Shown here: positions 43,248-53,228 of the stretch, in pieces
Position numbering within the stretch: the stretch's first letter is position 1
Layout: every line of letters begins with the position of its first letter
Assembly: GCA_002118135.1 (NCBI GenBank)
Contig: BDIU01000167.1
Span: forward strand, 186,536-250,535
Direction of reading: 5' to 3'
Source of the DNA: Trebouxia sp. TZW2008
Taxonomy: Eukaryota; Chlorophyta; Trebouxiophyceae; Trebouxiales; Trebouxiaceae
Length of the DNA: 64,000 nucleotides
The notes under the pieces: generated by a model
What the model was told of the DNA's origin: nothing
Database searches by the model: none
The model's input: only the letters and a program-made list of their open reading frames with translations
Position numbers and translations under genes: made by a program

Positions 43248-46200
43248 ATGAAACGCAGCAAGCTTGGAGCGACAGATGCTAGACAAGGATCTCGCCGTGG
43301 CACTGAATTCGAACAGAGTGAAGCTGAGGATCCTATAGCAGCTGCTGCTCAGGCAAAACAGGCTCGAACAGGTGTCGTTTGCAGCAGCCTGCGCCATCAC
43401 AACGTCAAATGCAACCTTTGTCATGCTTGCCTAATGCTGCAGAGGCCAGGATCAAAGCAGCTGCTGAAGCAGCAGCAAAAGCATTTGCTGGCAAGACAAA
43501 AACTGTCTTTTTTGACAACACAGCAGGCCCTCAGAGCCCCGAAAGTACGCTTCATGCAGCTACCAGACCATTTGCAGCTTTTTTGGTGGCTATCATTAAT
43601 CGATCTTACCAAGTATTGTTGCCCAGGTGCCAAAGCTGAGCCTGCAAGCACGCAGTCTGGCTCTGCTGCTATCGCAAACGGCGACAGCAACTCAAACCCT
43701 CTGGCATCTATTCTGGGATATGAGTAAGCACCTTACATGTGGCAAGACATGCTTGACTTTCAAATTCCATCATGCTGGAGTAGACAGATTATGACCGAGC
43801 GGCGCGTCAGCGTTTCATCATGCTGGCCTGACCTGTACAGTGAATTCTCTCTGCAAGAACTGCTTTTGTCATCAAGCAATTAGGTTTTACATCGAATTGT
43901 CCTTACTCACAGGGACCTATGCAGTCATGCATAATGCAGTGACTGGTTACGATGCAATGTTCATACAATGAGAATGTCCTTACATCAAGTGTCACTACAA
44001 AGAGAAGTTACTGTACTGTGATGCAGTCATGATGATTCAGCCTCAGAAGATGGATCAGAGCCGCCAAGCCCAAGGGAAATTGCAGTGTCATCAGGCCTGT
44101 CGTCACCCAACATCGCTGAAGCATCAGCAGACATGGCAGACGAAGCAGCTAAGAAAGACTCTGGTGAAGAAGTTGATCCCATGGTAAGGGAACAAATACC
44201 TGCACTGGCTGCCATGTACCTTAATATACAGAAATTTCTCTTTGTGAGGACACTCGATGTAAGGACATTGTCAGTGTAGGGACAATGCAATTGGTACCCA
44301 ATCACTGTATGCTGACTGCTGTGGCACCTCTGAGTAAGGACAATTCAACGAAAGGACAACTTGTCCCAGAATCAAAGCAGTCTTTTCAAAGACAGGTCAC
44401 TGTACATACCCAAGTTCAGCACCTGAGCTAGCTTATTGCTGATGTGCAAAGGTTGATCTCTCAGTGGGCACAAAGCCTGCAGTCACCCGCACTGGCTGTC
44501 ATGTACCTTGACATGGTTCCTCAGGTCCAGCATCTACACAAGCTGATTGCTGATGTGCAATGGTTGATGTCACAGTGGGCATGAAGCCTGCAGTCACCTG
44601 CACCAGCTGTGATGTGCCTTGACATACTTCCTCAGGTCCAGCATGTGTGCTAGCTTATTGCTGATGTGCAAAGGCTGATCTCATGGTCAGCATGAAGCCT
44701 GCAGCCACCCACACTGGCTGTCATGTACCTTGACATACTTCACCAGGTCCTGCTTCTATGCAAGCTTACTGCTGAAATGCCAAGGCTGATCTCAGGGTCA
44801 GCATGAAGCCTGCAGTCAGCCGCAGTTGTGATGCATGACATGTGCCTTGAGAGGTCGACAGATACTTCCTCAGGTCCAGCATCTGTGCAAGCTCATTGCT
44901 GACCTGCAAAAAAAAGGGTTTCGTATCTTGACGGCAATCCAGACAGCAAGTGGGTATTGTCTGTGACATGTTGTGTCAACTGCACTTGCAATGCATCATC
45001 ACCATGCAGGCAGTACGCTGCTTCTGCACGCAAACAATTATGTCCAAAGCATTTGTTGTGCCTATGCAGTTGGCCAGCTTCATGTCAGAGCTGGAATCCA
45101 GCGGCCTACTAACCAGAGACGCCCCTGAGCCTGAGTCAGAATCCCCTGACGGCCCTCAGCCCTCAGATGCCACTGTCAAACCTCAAGACAGCAACCTCTC
45201 CCCTCTGGGAAGCAGTCAGCAAGCAGACAGCCAAGATGCAGCAGAGCCAAACCTGGCCGCTGCCATTGTTGATGCAGTCACCAATGACACGGTTGAGGTG
45301 CAAAAGGAGCAGCAAGGCAATGCTGAGGAGCAAGGAGAGCAGCAAGACATGGCTGATGCTGCAGAGCCAACGGCAGCAGATGATGCTGGTGAAGAAGGTG
45401 GAGAGGCAGCTGAACAGCGAGTGCTGGGTGACTTGGAAGGCGCCCCTTCATGGAAGGAGGTGAGACCCACTGCTGCTCATCAGGGCTGCAAGGGCTTGTG
45501 GCTGCCGTATTTTCTGTTTTATGTCTCTTCAAAAGCAAACAGCAGACCAGTGCCAGACCAGCATGCAGAGCCGATGCTTCGCATTGGGCATTGTGCAATA
45601 TCACGGTATTGCAGATACTGTGCCTGTCAGCAATTTACATTGGCTTGCCTGACTTCTGTCAACTAGTCATCTCGTGCTTGTGCAGCGGGATGTTGCAGTA
45701 GCAGCCCATACAGATCTGCCCACGCTGTTGACATATACAGCAGCATAGCAATATGGGGCAGATGCCCTAAACATTATCCGTAATAATTGTCCACTGCTTT
45801 GCCATGCACCTGAAGCTGCAAAACTCACACTGTGATTGCCACCTGAAGCCACTGAATGGTTCTGTGATGGCGTCATGTGATTGCAGGTCATGGACATGGC
45901 TACTGGCAAGGTCTATTTCTGGGACAGTGAGACGAACGAGGTTGCCTGGGAAGCCCCGCCTGGTACCAAGCCACGCAGCACACAAGACAATGCTACCACC
46001 TTTGCTTCTGCACAAACACCAAGTACTGCAGCTGCTGATCCAGCTGCTACGTCTGATGCTGAGACTGCTGCATCTGCTGGGATAGCAACCACATCTGCTG
46101 CTGCTGATGGTGCTGCAGCTGATGCGCCCAAGTCAGTTGATCAGGATGTAGATCATGACGATCAGGACGCTGAAATGCAGCAGGCCAGCAATAAGTCAGT

Positions 46201-49200
46201 CACTTCAGACGATCATGGGGGCAGCAGCAGCGAAGAACAAGACGATGGGCAGATTGCACAGGCTGAGCCAGCGCCAGCATCAGCGCCAACAGCAGCGCCA
46301 ACAGCAGCGCCAACAGCAGCAGCATCAACAGCAGCAGCAGCACTCCCTGCTGTACCTGATGCATCTACAGCTGTGACTGGACAGCAGGTCTGTGACCAGC
46401 TGCGCGCATCAACCCAGGGGCTGTGCCACAACATCCCTCAGCTTGTCAGACTGGCAGTTGAGGCCGAGATTCGCCTGCAAGATTGGCACATGTTCTGCGC
46501 CAAGCAGCAGCGTGCTGTAGAGGCTTCAGACGCTCAGCAGGCGCTGTCTTGGACAGACTTTCAGGATCATATGCAATGGCGGTGGCAAAGCATTCAGGCT
46601 GCAATGCCTAATGCACTTGCTGAGTCAGAGGCCCTGCATCAGCAGATGCATCAACAGGCGCATCATCACATGCCTGATGCCTCTGCTGAGTCAGACGCCC
46701 TGCATCAGCAGACGCACCAGCAAGAGATAGAGGAAGGCGAAATGCCACCTTTGCCTTCTGATGATAGCGCCCTGCAAGCAGCTGTACCCGGCAGTGATGG
46801 TCAGGCCACCCCTGATGCACAGCCTGCATTGCCAACTGCCAGTGCAGGTCCTCCAGCTGAGATGCAACCAGCATTATCCACCGACAATGCTGGTGCTCAA
46901 CCAGCGTCACCATCAGACGATGCTTTAGTTTCAGCTGATTGTCAACCAGCCTTACCAACAGATGATGCTTCAGCTGGTGCTCAACCAGCGTTACCACTGG
47001 ACGGTGCTGGTCCTGCAGCTGATGACCAACCAGCATTACCAACAGATGATACTGCTGTCTCTGCAAGGCCTGACAGTGCAACAGAGCCCGTGCGAAGTCC
47101 TGCTGACCCAGCAGATGATCCCATTGCCTCAGATGCTGCAGCGCCACCTCCCCTACCCCTTGATGACCCCACCCCATCCACTGCAATCTCTTCAGCTGAT
47201 CAGGCGGCTTCATCAGAAGCTGCAGGCACTGTCAACAGACCAGCTGCTGCTGCAGCTGACGAAGATGTAGACATGGAAGTAGACACGGATGCTGACAGCA
47301 GAGGCAGCCCATCAGGCAGTGCCAGCAGACCAGCTTCAGCTGATGCGGCAGCAGCTAGGGCTAACGGACCCAGCAGCAGCCTGCCTGACTGGGCGGGATA
47401 CTACATGACGCATGGGTACACTTACCCCTACTATGGTAAGTTTGCAGCCTTGGAGCTTCCTATTTGCTACACAAATTGTACCCTCTCTGCTCTGTGTATG
47501 AAAGTGGGCTGCATTTATGCTCCCGAGCATGCAGGCTTGACTCCAACCCTGTCAATGCAACATCACGTCAATTTATGTTAGTAGCCAATTGTGCTGGTGA
47601 GCATGGGTCCAATGCACTATCCAAATCTGGAAATACACTAGCACCAGGGTTTTTCACAAGTGCAAGATCCATACTGCTGCCGGACATGGCAGCGCCTGAT
47701 CTAGCCACTGATCAATTATGTCAAGAGGGCTGCAGTGAAGCGGTATCACTGCAGCAGCAAGCACAGAAATTCCTTTTGTGCACCATACTTGTGCAGAGAA
47801 GAGCACAGCACACCATCCATGTGCTGCAAAAGATCTGCTTGGTTGATGCCCACAAGTACATTTGCAGGCGCTTTATTTCTCTATGCACCGAGAGGGTCAC
47901 AGAACCTCGCCTTGATGTTGAGATTGTCATTAGTATCGATGCCAATGCCAATGTTGATGTTGATGCTGATGACCACAGGTCAGGCAGCAGCTACATCCCA
48001 GCCAGCCTCCTCAGCACCCTCCGCAAGCCAAGCAGCAGAGTTCTTGTCCACCCGCTTGACAACAGACCCCTTGCCCAACCCCTCTGCTGCGCCCCAGCCA
48101 GTCCCTCAGCCCGTAGCAGGGAGGAAGAAGGAGTACAGGGCTGAGCCAGCACCTGCGCCAGCTATCACTGCCGACTCAACAGCGGACTTGGCTAGTCTGC
48201 CAACAGTCACGGCTGCTGCTAGCACCACTGTTGCGCCTTCGGCAGACTCGCATGTGAGACTCTTCACAGCTGGAATGTCGTTTGTGTGCATCTTGGACCA
48301 TGTTGGCAATGATTCACACTGTGCGTTGACCATGCCATTTGCCAGGGTTGAACTTTGTCACTGCATTTACCAAGCTGAGCTGCCTTTTGCCATGACTGAA
48401 ATGCAGGCAAGAGGGTTGCTTAAGTTGTGTAATAATGACCAAGCTAATGGAATCAAAAAGCTCAGCTGAGGCAACATTTATGTCTTACATTTGCTATTGC
48501 AATGCCAGGAAGCAGAGGCTAGGAAGCGCAAAAGGCCAAAGGCCCCAGTGGGCTTGGGACAGCTGGCAGCCAAGAAGAAGAAGGGCGTTGGCGGCCTCAT
48601 AGACAAATGGGCAGCTGTCAGGAAGAACATGGTGCGTCAATCCCTGAGTGTACAGCAGTGCTACTTGATAGCATTGACAGTGTTGATGATAGTTGGTGAC
48701 TGCTTCTATAGGCTTTAGCATCCAGCTGGAGTCTGCTGTGAATCGTGCCAGCACTTATCACTGCACAGCAGCTGATATGAGCTGAATCAAGAGACTGATG
48801 ACTGTCACCGCAAACTTCAGTATGACTGGGCAGTAGGCTCAAGGCATGTTTGGAATTATGCTGTAGTTGCTTGATAACATTCTTGTCTTGTGTGCAGCAA
48901 TACAGTGTCAGGCAATGCATATGCGCGTATCCTCGTGAGCCATCTCTTTTCTGTCACATCACTGCAACTGTAGTAGCGTGCAATGTGCTGAGACACTTTT
49001 CAACCTGCAATGACTGCGCGTGGTGTCAACAACAGTTCTGAGTAGCACCACATATTTTTTGCCCCAATACCATGCTCTTTGCAAAGGAACTTGCTTCATC
49101 ATAGTGTCTGGTGAGACAGGAATTGGGCCACATGCGCCTAAGCCCTGTGCTTGTTTTCATCATGGAATGTCATCATCATGCACACTATAGTCATGATATT

Positions 49201-50821
49201 TCTGACTTGAGGCTTTGAAGTTATTCTTCAACTGCAGTTCTCAACACCCATTGTCATTATCTTCATATCACCATTATCATCAATTGTCTGCCACCATAGG
49301 AGGCGGGAAAAGACAAGGCTGAAGAGGAGCAGTTCCCTGTCTCAGCTGCTGTTGAGGGCAAGCATGCTGTTGGGGCAGAGGCAGCAGCAACTTCAAATTG
49401 TACTGCATGACTCTGATGCCATGGCAACCATCCTCACTATGAATGGAATGCTTCACAGCTGTGCTTGTTGTGATTAGACTGTGTCTTTGTCACAGGAGGA
49501 GGAAGCAGCCAAGCCCGAAGAGGAGCAGTCCCGGGACCCAGCTGCTGTTGAGCGCAAGTTGCTGAGGAGGCGCCGGAGTGGCGCCTGCAGCATCAGATCG
49601 CCCACTCTCACATGATGACATCCATCTGCATTGTTAATGGGATGTGTCTTTGTCAAAGGAGGAGGAAGCGGCCAAGGCTGAAGAGGAACAGTTCCCGGAC
49701 CCAGCTGCTGTGGAGCGTAAGCGTGCTGAGGAGGCAGAGAAGTGGCGCCTGCAGCAGCTCAAAGCCGGGGCCTCTTCTGAAGACAATGCAAACTTTCAGG
49801 TCTGCCCTGCTGCTGTGCATGGGTCCTCATCTGATGGACTGGCAAGTTTCGGGTTGGCCTGCCTTGCGCTGCTGGTGTGCATACACAGCATAAGTCTCAG
49901 GTGTTGCTGCCATGGATGTTGCGCTGCTTGCAGCAGCTCAAAGCTGCGGCCTCCTCTGATGACAATGCCAATTTTCAGGTCTGCCTGCTGCACTGCCTCT
50001 TTCAGCTCTCTGAGCATAAATGCCCCTCTCAGATTGCTAGAAGCATGCAAAAAGCATTTTGTCCAACAACACCTGGGCTTATGCAAAGATTGTGATAGTT
50101 CAGGCATGACAGCAGTCATGCATTTGCAGCTGCCTGAACAAACAACTTCATGCCTGCCTCGATGTCGAGATCTCAGATTGATTGAGCCTGATGTGCCAGT
50201 GATTGTGACAAATGTTCTGTCTGCAGCCTCTAGCAGTGGACTGGCGGGAGAAGCTGAAGGCAAATCGCAGTAGCAGCAAAAGCAGTAGCAAAAGCAGCAA
50301 AGCCAAAAAGGCCTCTGCAGCTGCTGAGCCAGCTTCACAATCACCTGAACCAAAGCGGTCATCAGCTGATGCTGCTGAGGCGCACATGACTGCTGATGGC
50401 AAGCCAGATTTGGCAGTATTGTCCAAGGGGCTGCCGTCAGGCTGGCGAGCAATGTGGGACAAGAACACAGGCGACATCTACTATGGCAATCTCAAGACCA
50501 GGGTACGCTTCTGCTTGCCCTGTGCTGGAGGATTGCTTTTGATCTCCTGAAAACAGCCCAGGCTGTCGTTGTGAAACAGCAAGCTGCTTTGACAATCAGC
50601 AATGCGTGTTTAGCGAAGTCTCTGCATTCACGTCATCATAGCTTGTCTTAGTCCTGCTGAAATGCTGCTTGCATACATGGCATGGTAACCCCAGGTGCGG
50701 CATGCGTGCTGCAGTCGTGTTTGGCTTGCAAGTTAACGTGATTATTGCCCTGTTCCTTTTATTGCCTTAGTGTCGGTATACAACAATCGTGTGCTGGGAG
50801 GACAAGCTGCTTGACACCTGA
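43248..50821 (+). CDS. FNBP4-like protein with two WW domains
   Basis: WW domains bind proline-rich ligands, and FNBP4-type proteins are linked to splicing and formin-binding. The first exon gives MKRSKLGATDARQGSRRGTE. Then ARIKAAAEAAAKAFAGKTKT (about 43442), NPLASILGY and DDSASEDGSEPPSP (about 44032-44075), LASFMSELESSGLL and an acidic stretch to about 45460. WW1 is split by an intron: SWKE, then VMDMATGKVYFWDSETNEVA and WEAPPG (from 45887). One exon of about 1.55 kb (45887-47437) is low-complexity and ends DWAGYYMTHGYTYPYYG. Later come AGRKKEYRAEPAP, AKKKKGVGGLIDKWAAVRKN (about 48568-48627), EKWRLQQLKAGASSEDNANF (to about 49798), PLAVDWREKLKANRSSSKSS (about 50226) and WW2 LPSGWRAMWDKNTGDIYYGN, closed by an exon ending CWEDKLLDT, TGA at 50819-50821. 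The junction to the last exon is the least certain. Confidence 0.78.
44281..44380. repeat. Dispersed repeat copy 2 (transposon-like fragment)
   Basis: GACAATGCAATTGG, AATCACTG, GAGTAAGGACAATTC and AAAGGACAACTTG parallel the copy at 925-1020. It is preceded by GATGTAAGGACATTGTC. It lies in an intron of the FNBP4-like gene. Confidence 0.5.
44395..44920 (+). repeat. Five tandem copies of an exon-like unit (about 110-120 nt)
   Basis: CTCAGGTCCAGCATCTxxxCAAGCT, xATTGCTGATGTGCAA and CATGAAGCCTGCAGTCA recur near 44408, 44525, 44635, 44745 and 44872. Each looks like an acceptor (CTCAG or CCAG) plus the start of a frame VQHLxKLIADVQ. Most copies soon meet a stop or lack a donor. The last copy continues into LQKKGFRIL. 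Confidence 0.7.
46800..47060 (+). repeat. Coding minisatellite: QPALPTDDA-type peptide repeat
   Basis: Within the large FNBP4-like exon, about seven copies of a unit of 18-20 residues are encoded: AQPALPTASAGPPAE, QPALSTDNAGA, QPASPSDDALV, QPALPTDDASAGA, QPALPLDGAGP, QPALPTDDTAV. Unit length is about 54-60 nt and the frame is kept. A smaller APTAAPTAAP repeat precedes it at about 46285-46320. Confidence 0.85.
49280..49980 (+). repeat. Three to four tandem copies of an FNBP4-like exon
   Basis: The functional-looking copy (about 49661-49798) encodes EEEAAKAEEEQFPDPAAVER and KRAEEAEKWRLQQLKAGASS and ends at CAG then GTCTGC. Earlier copies start at about 49301 (EAGKDKAEEEQFPVSAAVEG) and about 49498 (EEEAAKPEEEQSRDPAAVER) but then lose the frame. 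A partial fourth copy at about 49931-49978 repeats only LQQLKAAASSDDNANFQ with the same donor. Each has an AG just before it. Confidence 0.8.
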
Positions 50822-51663
50822 AGATCAGAAGCCCAGAAGAACAGCAGAAGGAGGTAACTATGTGTCCGCAATCTTCAGAAACAGGTAAGTACTTGCGCAT
50901 GGCATTCTACATTGACCAGCCTGATTCCCCGTCCAATCACGCAATGCAGCTCCTGCATGCCTGCTGCAGCTTTGGGCTCACGGTCTGTAGTATTTGATTC
51001 TGCGCCTGTGATCAGCTGTGACTGCAGCAAGTTGCCATTTGTGAAGATCTGCATGTCAATTGTTGCTCTGCGTATCAGATCTGGCAATCTGGCTGTTGTA
51101 ACGTGTTGGTATGGTGTGCAGATCACGGGCTGTCACCAAGCGACTTGGTGATGTAGACAGGAACATGCCAGTAACAGTATGCCTGATCAAGCTTCATGCA
51201 TCTTGCGGCGTGGCTGCATGCAAGCTCGCTCACAAATGCAGACTTGCCAATTTCAGCAGTCTTGCCCTGCCAGCAAATGCCATACAGAGTTGGCAGCGAA
51301 CACTTTTATTGGCATGTACTGATGGTTGCTGCTGTTGTGCTATAGGAAGTTTCTTGGGATCGGCCCAGATAGCAGTTTGGGCACAGTGGATTCCCAGAGT
51401 TCACATTCAGGCTCCTCCACAGCAAGTGTCGATGGTTTGGGAGGTATTCAGAATGTGATATTCAGACCCTTTGTATTGTTGGTAGCAAAATTCAACTTGC
51501 ATTGGTGTTTTGGCCCCCTTTTGACCTTGCCTTCCTTGTTTCCATAAGTGCTGTCAGTGGTCTAAACATGTACGGTGTAATTCATTGACTTCTCAGTGAG
51601 TACGTGTGCTGACTCTCAAAATCATGGAGTGCATTTGCCATGCATAGCTTTGTTGATCCAGCA
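50822..51663. other. Region between FNBP4-like and SNARE genes, with exon-like stretches
   Basis: Two plus-strand stretches look exon-like. About 51121-51172 (after GTGTGCAG) encodes SRAVTKRLGDVDRNMP and ends at GTAACA. About 51349-51452 (after CTATAG) encodes KFLGIGPDSSLGTVDSQSSH plus a serine-rich run, ending near GTATTC. They could be exons of a small unrecognised gene beginning near an ATG at 50864, or additional 3' exons of the FNBP4-like gene. I could not link them safely. Confidence 0.35.
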
Positions 51664-52460
51664 TCAGTGCACTTTTTTGACAAATCGATACAGTCTAGCC
51701 CACAAGTATAGCGCAAAGAAGATGGCTAAGCAAAACAGGGCCAAATAAAGGAAATGATTGCTTTTGCTCTGTTGTAGTGCACGATTGACTCGCCGTATCC
51801 CTTTTTTCATGGCAACGCCAGCCTGATCCAATACTTCTTCCTGCAAGGCAAAATGTCTGACGCCACCAGTGTCAGTGTAAGAACACAGTGTTTGAAAGGC
51901 AAGGTAAAGTGAACAGAAAGCCAGCAGTGATCAGGCGTTTTCGAGCTGTAACATGTTCTGAATTGCACTGTGTGGCACGTACCAGGCTGTTAGCTGCTTG
52001 GGCTTGTAAGACATTCTCCTCGCCAATGGCATGAGCAACCTGTGGATTCAGGACTTTGTCAAGGCAATCATTGCGCAATGACTAGTATACAAGTAGCAAT
52101 GGTCATTGCGACTGGTACAGCGGCAGCAGCACAAACCTGTTTGAGCCGCCCAATTTGGCCTCGAAGGCCTTCAACCTCGTTGTCCAAATCAAATGCATCT
52201 GGCATGTTGATGCTGACTTGGCTCTGATCATTTACATAGCTTGAGCTGGCACCTGAGCTTCTGGCATGCAGCGCATCCCTATACCAGGCAGCTCATACTA
52301 TAAGGGTCTTTCTTGATCACAGCACAGCTTTGCCACGCCCATGCTTGCTATTGCGGCGCAGAGCCGTGCAAATCACACAAGCATTTCTGCTTCCAGATCA
52401 TGACGTTGTGACAGGTCCGTGCCTGCTTGGAAACCCTCCTCCGCCTCTGTATGCTGCCAT
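51664..52460 (-). CDS. Sft1/Bet1-like Qc-SNARE
   Basis: This is a tail-anchored SNARE for retrograde or intra-Golgi vesicle fusion, most like plant SFT12. On the minus strand the ATG at 52460 gives MAAYRGGGGFPSR, a junction not fully fixed. Then comes an exon at about 52283-52140 (RDALHARSSGASSSYVNDQS, then NEVEGLRGQIGRLKQ), the core exon at about 52040-51980 (VAHAIGEENVLQAQAANSL), and the last exon at about 51843-51664 (EEVLDQAGVAMKKGIRRVNR, then FLYLALFCLAIFFALYLWAR and LYRFVKKVH, TAG or equivalent stop). The product has an amphipathic heptad region followed by one C-terminal membrane helix and a very short basic lumenal end, which is the Qc-SNARE plan. Length is about 130 residues, typical for the family. 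Confidence 0.8.
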
Positions 52461-53228
52461 CAAAGCAGCTGCTACGAGGCAGTGCCTGTGCGACGGTCGA
52501 AGCTGTGATATACCCTTGCAGACAACATGCAATTCAGGCTAGCAGCATGATGGCTGCCACTCCACACTGCTGTGGTCAGGAGGCTGTGTCTACGCAAACA
52601 ACTGAGATAAACGCTACACTTAGCTTGATCAGGCTGCTCTCGCAAGCGCACCAGCAGATGCTGTAGCAGCTTTGGTTGCGATGCCGACTGCGTCTGACTA
52701 CACAGCTTTGGCACAGTATGAACAAGACACGCATGCGCACACTGACTTTTTGCGTTTGCCTGCTTTTGTGGTCTCGGAGCTTGCTGGCAACGAGTCCTTG
52801 TTGCTCATGCTTAGGCTGTTGAAGTCCGGTGTTGTACAGTCATGCCATGAGCGAGGCCTGACATCAGTCAAATTGCACTGTCTGCACACAATGTGTTCTG
52901 CCCGTGCAATGGAGCATTGGCAAGAGAGTGTAGTACTACACACTAGTACGCTCACGGCAGAACCTATGGCTGCAGCTGATTGATGCTGATTCGTGTTTGC
53001 TTGCCAAGCAGTCTTGCTGACCGCATCAACCTCAGATCGGTGCGACCTGGCATGAATGTGCCAGTTTTGTGCATGTCCACGAAAGCATTCAAGCGATACT
53101 GCTTTGTCCCCATCAGAAGGTAGGAACGAACAGCAATGGCAAATTCACAGCTGTGACATCTCACTGAACACAGCAACTCGTGTGCACTGTTGGCATTATT
53201 GAAAACAGCACGCTTTTTTGTCATCCCT
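52461..53228. other. Intergenic region SNARE - mitochondrial carrier
   Basis: This is the upstream region of the SNARE gene and the 3' flank of the carrier gene, both on the minus strand. No further exon was supported. Confidence 0.5.

Noticed and set aside
46608..47213. 201-codon minus-strand frame, Gln/Leu-rich
   Set aside because: It is antisense to the large low-complexity FNBP4-like exon; the composition is a mirror of the coding repeats.
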